This document shows, piece after piece, positions 60,579 to 64,000 of a stretch of 64,000 bases of DNA (position 1 is the first letter of the stretch; each line of letters begins with the position of its first letter). The stretch is from Streptomyces sp. SID486 (GTDB lineage Bacteria > Actinomycetota > Actinomycetes > Streptomycetales > Streptomycetaceae): the NCBI RefSeq assembly GCF_009865385.1, contig NZ_WWJT01000204.1, positions 1-64,000 of the forward strand, given 5' to 3'. Below the pieces are notes generated by a model that made no database searches, had not been told where the DNA came from, and was given only the letters and a program-made list of their open reading frames with translations. Made by a program: the position numbers and the translations under genes.

Positions 60579-60950
60579 CTAAGTGAGCCGCCGTACGGCC
60601 TCCTCCCAGCTCACCGGCAGATCGTCACCGGAGGTCTGCCAGCCGGCGAAGGGGGCGGAACGCAGCTGGGCGGCCAGGGCGCGCGAGGTGGGCCGGTGTG
60701 CTCCGGAGCGGGCGACCTCCTTCAGCGCGTCGGCGCTCTCCCAGGCGGACAGTGTCCGTCGCAGCGGCTGCGCCTGGCGGGAGCTGCCGTAGGCCCCCGG
60801 GGCGCGGCCGGCCTGCCGCCACACGGCCGGCGTGCGGACGAGGAAGCGGAGGCCGCCCCACAGGGTGCGGGTCTCGAAGCGTGAGGCGAAGACGTGAACC
60901 TCGGTGCCGGGTGGCGGGGTGCGCGGCGCGGTCCAGGGCAGCGTGGGCAT
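60579..60950 (-). CDS. DUF3291/monooxygenase-like small protein
   Basis: A 123-residue protein resembling the spheroidene-monooxygenase-like/DUF3291 group of the dimeric alpha-beta-barrel superfamily: HVFASRFETRT, then FLVRTPAVWRQAGRAPGAYG, LRRTLSAWES and HRPTSRALAAQL. Catalysis is not established for these. It follows the MFS gene by 30 bases on the same strand and likely belongs to the same transcript, possibly modifying the drug or stress agent that the pump exports. Family placement is from memory. Confidence 0.7.
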   Translation of the reverse strand: MPTLPWTAPRTPPPGTEVHVFASRFETRTLWGGLRFLVRTPAVWRQAGRAPGAYGSSRQAQPLRRTLSAWESADALKEVARSGAHRPTSRALAAQLRSAPFAGWQTSGDDLPVSWEEAVRRLT

Positions 60951-60980
60951 CGCGGGCTCCTTGTGCGGGAGTGGCGCGGG

Positions 60981-62438
60981 TCAGCGGGAGGTTGCCTCGA
61001 GGACCGGTGCGGACACCTGTCCGGCCTTGTCGGCGGCCGGCCCGAGGAGCCGGCGGGCGGGGATCGCCAGGGCCGCGACGGCGGCCAGGGCGACCACCGC
61101 CGAGCCGGTGACCAGAGCCGGCCGCAGGCCGTCCACGAAGCTCTGCGCGGACTCGTAACCGCCCCGCGCGGAGAAGATCGACGACATGATCGCGATACCG
61201 AGCGCGCCGCCCACCTCGCGCAGCGCGTTGTTCGCACCGGAGGCGATGCCCTGCTCCTGCGGGCGGACGCTGGACATGACCAGGTTGGCGGCCGGCGCGA
61301 AGAACAGGGCCATGCCGACCCCGCTGATGATCAGGGCGGGCAGCTGGACGGCGTAGGAGGCGTCCGTGGTGGCCACAGAGGCCATGTAGCCGAGACCGAC
61401 GGCCTGCAGGAACAGGCCCGCGGCGACGACCGGCCGGCCGCCGATGCGGTCGGAGAGGATCCCGGCGACGGGCGCGACGAGCATCGGCATGCCGGTCCAC
61501 GGCAGCATCCTGAGCCCCGCCTCGGTGGGCGAGTAGCCGAGGACGCCCTGCATGTACTGGCTGAGCAGGAAGATCGAGCCGAACATCCCGACGAACATCA
61601 GCAGGCTGGCCGCGTTGATCCCGGCGAAGGCCCGGGAGCGGAACAGCCGCATCGGCAGCATGGGCGAGGTGGCCCGGGAGCTGTAGAGCACGAAGGCCGC
61701 CAGCAGCGCTCCGCCCGCGGTCAGCGCGGTCAGCACAACCGAGTCGGTCCAGCCGTCGGCGGGGCCGCGGACCAGGCCGTAGACGATCCCGAAGAGCCCG
61801 CCGCTGGCGAGCAGCGTGCCCGGGATGTCGAGGCGGGCGCCGGTGCCGTGGGACTCGGCGAGGCGCAGCCGGGCGAGCGGCAGCGCGATCAGGCCGAGCG
61901 GGACGTTCAGCCAGAAGATCCAGTGCCAGGAGACGTGCTCGGTGAGGCTGCCGCCGATCAGCGGCCCGGAGGCGACGGCGAGCCCGTTGACGGCACCCCA
62001 GATGCCGTAGACCATCCCTCGCCTGGCGGCCGGCACGGCGGCGGTCAGCAGCGTCAGGGTGAGCGGCATCATCACGGCCGCGCCGACTCCCTGGACCGCG
62101 CGGGCCGCGATCAGTGAGCCGATGCCGGGTGCCATGGCCGCGGCGGCGGAGGCACCGGTGAACACGGCGAGTCCGGCGATGAAGAGCCTGCGGCGCCCGA
62201 AGCGGTCGCCGAGCGCGGCACCGAACATCAGAAGGACGGCGAACGTGAGCGTATAGGCGCTCACCGTCCACTCCAGGTCGTCCAGCGCACCGCCGAGGTC
62301 CTCGCGGATGGAGGGCAGGGCCGTGGTGACGACGAGGTTGTCCAGTGCCGCCATGAACCCGGCGACGCTGGTGATGACAAGGGCCCACACGGCCCCCGCG
62401 CGCGATGTGGCGCCGGATGTTGCTGTCTGCTGTGCCAT
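60981..62438 (-). CDS. MFS multidrug exporter, DHA2 (EmrB/QacA) family
   Basis: A 485-residue proton-coupled exporter with 14 predicted helices. Motif A appears as GAALGDRFGRRR (about 73-84); motif D1 with an early acidic residue is AALDNLVVTTALPSI; motif C (GPLIGGSL) marks an antiporter. Substrate unknown. Start ATG 62438. The operator TTAGT-N8-ACTAA lies 24-41 bases upstream and also precedes the tetR gene at 62521-63090, so the pump is very likely under that regulator. Confidence 0.92.
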   Translation of the reverse strand: MAQQTATSGATSRAGAVWALVITSVAGFMAALDNLVVTTALPSIREDLGGALDDLEWTVSAYTLTFAVLLMFGAALGDRFGRRRLFIAGLAVFTGASAAAAMAPGIGSLIAARAVQGVGAAVMMPLTLTLLTAAVPAARRGMVYGIWGAVNGLAVASGPLIGGSLTEHVSWHWIFWLNVPLGLIALPLARLRLAESHGTGARLDIPGTLLASGGLFGIVYGLVRGPADGWTDSVVLTALTAGGALLAAFVLYSSRATSPMLPMRLFRSRAFAGINAASLLMFVGMFGSIFLLSQYMQGVLGYSPTEAGLRMLPWTGMPMLVAPVAGILSDRIGGRPVVAAGLFLQAVGLGYMASVATTDASYAVQLPALIISGVGMALFFAPAANLVMSSVRPQEQGIASGANNALREVGGALGIAIMSSIFSARGGYESAQSFVDGLRPALVTGSAVVALAAVAALAIPARRLLGPAADKAGQVSAPVLEATSR

Positions 62439-62461
62439 CGCTCCCCCCGGAGTGATCTCGA

Positions 62462-62479
62462 TTAGTTATTGATGACTAA
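62462..62479. promoter_or_regulatory. Efflux operator, MFS copy
   Basis: TTAGT-N8-ACTAA, with the same half-sites and spacing as at 63101-63118. It is immediately upstream of the MFS gene. Confidence 0.75.
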
Positions 62480-62520
62480 CTTTTTGGGGCAGGGCAAGCG
62501 CCTCGCCTCCCCCACCCGCA

Positions 62521-63090
62521 CTACGCTTCCGGGCGCCCCTTCACCCGGGCGGACGGGTAGAGCCCCTCCCACACCCGGTGCTGCGGTGGGAAACCCATGG
62601 CCACCAGGCAGTTGACGAGCATTCCGTACGCCATGAACGTGGTCGTCTCGTCGATGTCCGCACCGAGCGGCAGGTGCACCGTGTCCCACAGCCGCATCCA
62701 GCCGGCCCGGACGCTCTCACCGAACTCGCGGTCGCCCTCTTCCTCGGCAGCCGCCACCGCGACGTACATCTGCATCTGCATCATCAGCCGCTCGGGCCGT
62801 TCCGCGATGACCTTGGTGTACGCGTTCGCCATGGCGTGCAGGGCCTCCTCGCCCCGCAGCCCCTCGGACGCCTCCCTGAAGGTCCGGACGGTCTCTTCCA
62901 CGCAGCGCTCCGCCGCGGCCAGGAAAATCGCCTTCTTGCCCGGGAAGAGCCGGAAGAGGTACGGCTGCGACACCCCCACCCGCTTGGCGATCGCCTCGGT
63001 GGAGGTGCCGTGATACCCACCACGCGCGAACTCGGCCATCGCCGCGCGAATGACGCTCTCCCGCCGCTCGTCCGCACTCATCCTGACCAT
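62521..63090 (-). CDS. TetR family regulator of the efflux operon
   Basis: A 189-residue TetR regulator with helix-turn-helix TSTEAIAKRVGVSQPYLFRLF (about 30-50). ATG at 63090 is taken; ATG 63081 and an upstream TTG at 63111 are in frame, and no start has a clear ribosome binding site. The C-terminal domain is typical of drug-responsive repressors. It precedes the MFS gene by 82 bases on the same strand; matching operators in front of both genes indicate autoregulation and pump repression. Confidence 0.9.
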   Translation of the reverse strand: MVRMSADERRESVIRAAMAEFARGGYHGTSTEAIAKRVGVSQPYLFRLFPGKKAIFLAAAERCVEETVRTFREASEGLRGEEALHAMANAYTKVIAERPERLMMQMQMYVAVAAAEEEGDREFGESVRAGWMRLWDTVHLPLGADIDETTTFMAYGMLVNCLVAMGFPPQHRVWEGLYPSARVKGRPEA

Positions 63091-63098
63091 GGAGAGGA

Positions 63099-63120
63099 AG
63101 TTAGTACTCAATCACTAACT
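63099..63120. promoter_or_regulatory. Efflux operator, tetR copy
   Basis: Palindrome AGTTAGT-N8-ACTAACT covering the predicted promoter/start of the tetR gene. Shares TTAGT-N8-ACTAA with 62462-62479. Confidence 0.75.
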
Positions 63121-63187
63121 TGGCAAGTGCTCCGCGCGGGGCCAACAGGGACCGGTGGGGGGCCACAGGTCCGGTGCGGGGCCACAG

Positions 63188-63222
63188 GTAAGGGGCGCCC
63201 GCTATTGAAGGGCACCCCTTAC
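63188..63222 (-). terminator. Terminator hairpin downstream of maoC-type genes
   Basis: Thirteen-base arms (63188-63200, 63210-63222) with one mismatch that becomes a G-U pair on the minus-strand RNA; core AAGGGG ... CCCCTT. Confidence 0.6.
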
Positions 63223-63240
63223 TTCCGTGGGGCCACTGCT

Positions 63241-63296
63241 GTGGGGACACGTCCGTGGGTCCACATCTGTGGGGACACTTCCGTGGGTCCACATCT
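63241..63296. repeat. Two 28-bp tandem repeats
   Basis: Units 63241-63268 and 63269-63296 differ at one position; the following bases begin a third copy. GTGGGTCCAC within each is palindromic. Confidence 0.75.
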
Positions 63297-63411
63297 GTGG
63301 ATACGCCCCCTCTCGCCTGAGCGAGCGCATCCCTCGTATCCGGGCGCCCCCTGCGGGAGCGCAGCTCGCAGCACCTGCCACTGTGCGCCCGCAGGTGCTG
63401 CGGCGCGGCGG

Positions 63412-63840
63412 TCAGGCCAGTCGCACGACGGCGCGGGACATGCCCAGCACCTTCTGGCCGGCACTCATGGCCGTGAGGTCCACCCGCACGGTCCGGTCGT
63501 CCAGCTTGGCCGCGACCTTGCCGCTGATCTCGATCAGGGCGCCCTGGTCGTCGTTGGGGACGACGACGGGCTTGGTGAAGCGGACGCCGTACTCCACGAC
63601 CGCACCCGGGTCCCCGGTCCAGTCCGTGACCACGCGGATCGCCTCGGCCATGGTGAACATGCCGTGCGCGATGACGTCCGGCAGACCCACCTCCTTGGCG
63701 AACTTCTCGTTCCAGTGGATCGGGTTGAAGTCCCCCGAGGCCCCCGCGTAGCGCACCAGGGTGGCGCGCGTCACGGGAAAACTCTGCGCCGGCAGCTCGG
63801 TGCCGACCTCGACGTCGTCGTACGCGATCTTCGCCGCCAT
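63412..63840 (-). CDS. MaoC-like hydratase/dehydratase (HadB-type)
   Basis: A 142-residue hot-dog-fold MaoC protein. The hydratase motif appears as YAGASGDFNPIHWNEKFAKEVGLPDVIAHG (catalytic Asp in GDFNPIHW and His). Its neighbour upstream on the same strand, seven bases away, is a second hot-dog protein; together they resemble the HadA/HadB pair of mycobacteria that dehydrates 3-hydroxyacyl-ACP. In a mycolate-free Streptomyces the acyl substrate is unknown. Confidence 0.88.
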   Translation of the reverse strand: MAAKIAYDDVEVGTELPAQSFPVTRATLVRYAGASGDFNPIHWNEKFAKEVGLPDVIAHGMFTMAEAIRVVTDWTGDPGAVVEYGVRFTKPVVVPNDDQGALIEISGKVAAKLDDRTVRVDLTAMSAGQKVLGMSRAVVRLA

Positions 63841-63847
63841 CGGCTGC

Positions 63848-64000
63848 TCACGCCTCCTCGGCCGCGCGGGCCACGAGCTTGGTCCAGGCGGTGACGACGT
63901 GCTCGCCGGCCTCGTCGTGCACCTCACCACGGATGTCCAGGATGTCGTTGCCCGCGAGGGACTTGATCCCCTCGATCGTGGAGGTGACCGTGAGCCGGTC
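63848..64000 (-). CDS. FAS1_DH-region/UPF0336 hot-dog protein (partial, 3' end)
   Basis: The last 50 codons of a gene that continues past the window edge: DRLTVTSTIEGIKSLAGNDI ... HVVTAWTKLVARAAEEA, with TGA at 63850-63848. This matches the C-terminal end of the MaoC-dehydratase N-terminal (UPF0336) family, the usual HadA-like partner of the next gene. Confidence 0.8.
   Translation of the reverse strand, partial: DRLTVTSTIEGIKSLAGNDILDIRGEVHDEAGEHVVTAWTKLVARAAEEA

Larger units (their letters stand above)
63121..63411. other. Gap between maoC-type gene and tetR
   Basis: About 290 bases with a terminator hairpin (63188-63222) and two exact-length 28-bp tandem units (63241-63296) containing CCGTGGGTCCACATCTGTGG. 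No coding frame is credible. Confidence 0.6.

Overview
The window is high-GC actinobacterial chromosome and almost certainly Streptomyces. The evidence is the extreme third-position GC, frequent GTG (and one TTG) starts, the gene order coaA - glmM - rpsI - rplM ... rpsL - rpoC - rpoB - rplL - rplJ - rplA - rplK - nusG - secE - tRNA-Trp - aspC - murB, and lineage-specific families (DUF397, DUF5753, DUF6571-like WXG protein). RpoB numbers as in S. coelicolor (1161 residues from a TTG start). Most of the window is the core translation and transcription block, nearly all on the minus strand.

Layout. 1-2.1 kb: coaA and a DUF389 membrane protein (+), ending in a perfect 25-bp bidirectional terminator. 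2.1-4.9 kb: glmM and rplM-rpsI (-). 4.9-5.9 kb: a membrane-anchored unknown protein (+), probably leaderless. 5.9-11.6 kb: an accessory envelope-glycan cluster (-) with a cellulose-synthase-like GT2, a GH26-like lipoprotein, a GT-C glycosyltransferase and a Ppm-like GT2; the first three are joined by TGATG stop/start overlaps. 11.8-14.5 kb: truA, rplQ, rpoA. 14.6-19.2 kb: rpsK, rpsM, rpmJ, infA, map, adk, secY. 19.4-29.2 kb: the spc and S10 operons, with two hairpins at the spc/S10 boundary.

29.6-35.2 kb is accessory DNA between the S10 and str operons. It holds a three-gene WXG/ESX-like cassette, a DUF397 gene with an internal duplication, a deletion scar that fused the 3' halves of a DUF5753 regulator and a divergent RsbW-like ATPase gene, a VOC-family gene and a dead remnant of a GH115 gene. 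35.4-39.8 kb: tuf, fusA, rpsG, rpsL (str operon). 40.5-48.0 kb: rpoC and rpoB. 48.6-54.7 kb: rplL, rplJ, an LppX-like lipoprotein gene, rplA, rplK, a small membrane protein gene, nusG, secE and tRNA-Trp. 54.9-57.3 kb: aspartate-type aminotransferase and adenosine-deaminase-family genes (+). 57.4-58.8 kb: a TetR regulator divergent from an NAD(P)-binding protein, with two matching operators between them. 59.0-60.1 kb: murB. 60.6-63.1 kb: a TetR-controlled DHA2 efflux pump and a small companion, with one operator motif at both promoters. 63.4-64.0 kb: a MaoC dehydratase pair, the second cut by the window edge.

How it works together. The core genes build ribosomes and RNA polymerase. Candidate vegetative promoters of the TTGACC type precede rplM-rpsI, rpsJ and rpsL, and looser ones precede rpoB and rplJ. 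The S10 and str leaders share a near-identical 25-nt hairpin element. The accessory genes sit in the gaps between core operons. The items most worth following up are the repeat-bearing glycan cluster, the WXG cassette and the shared leader element.
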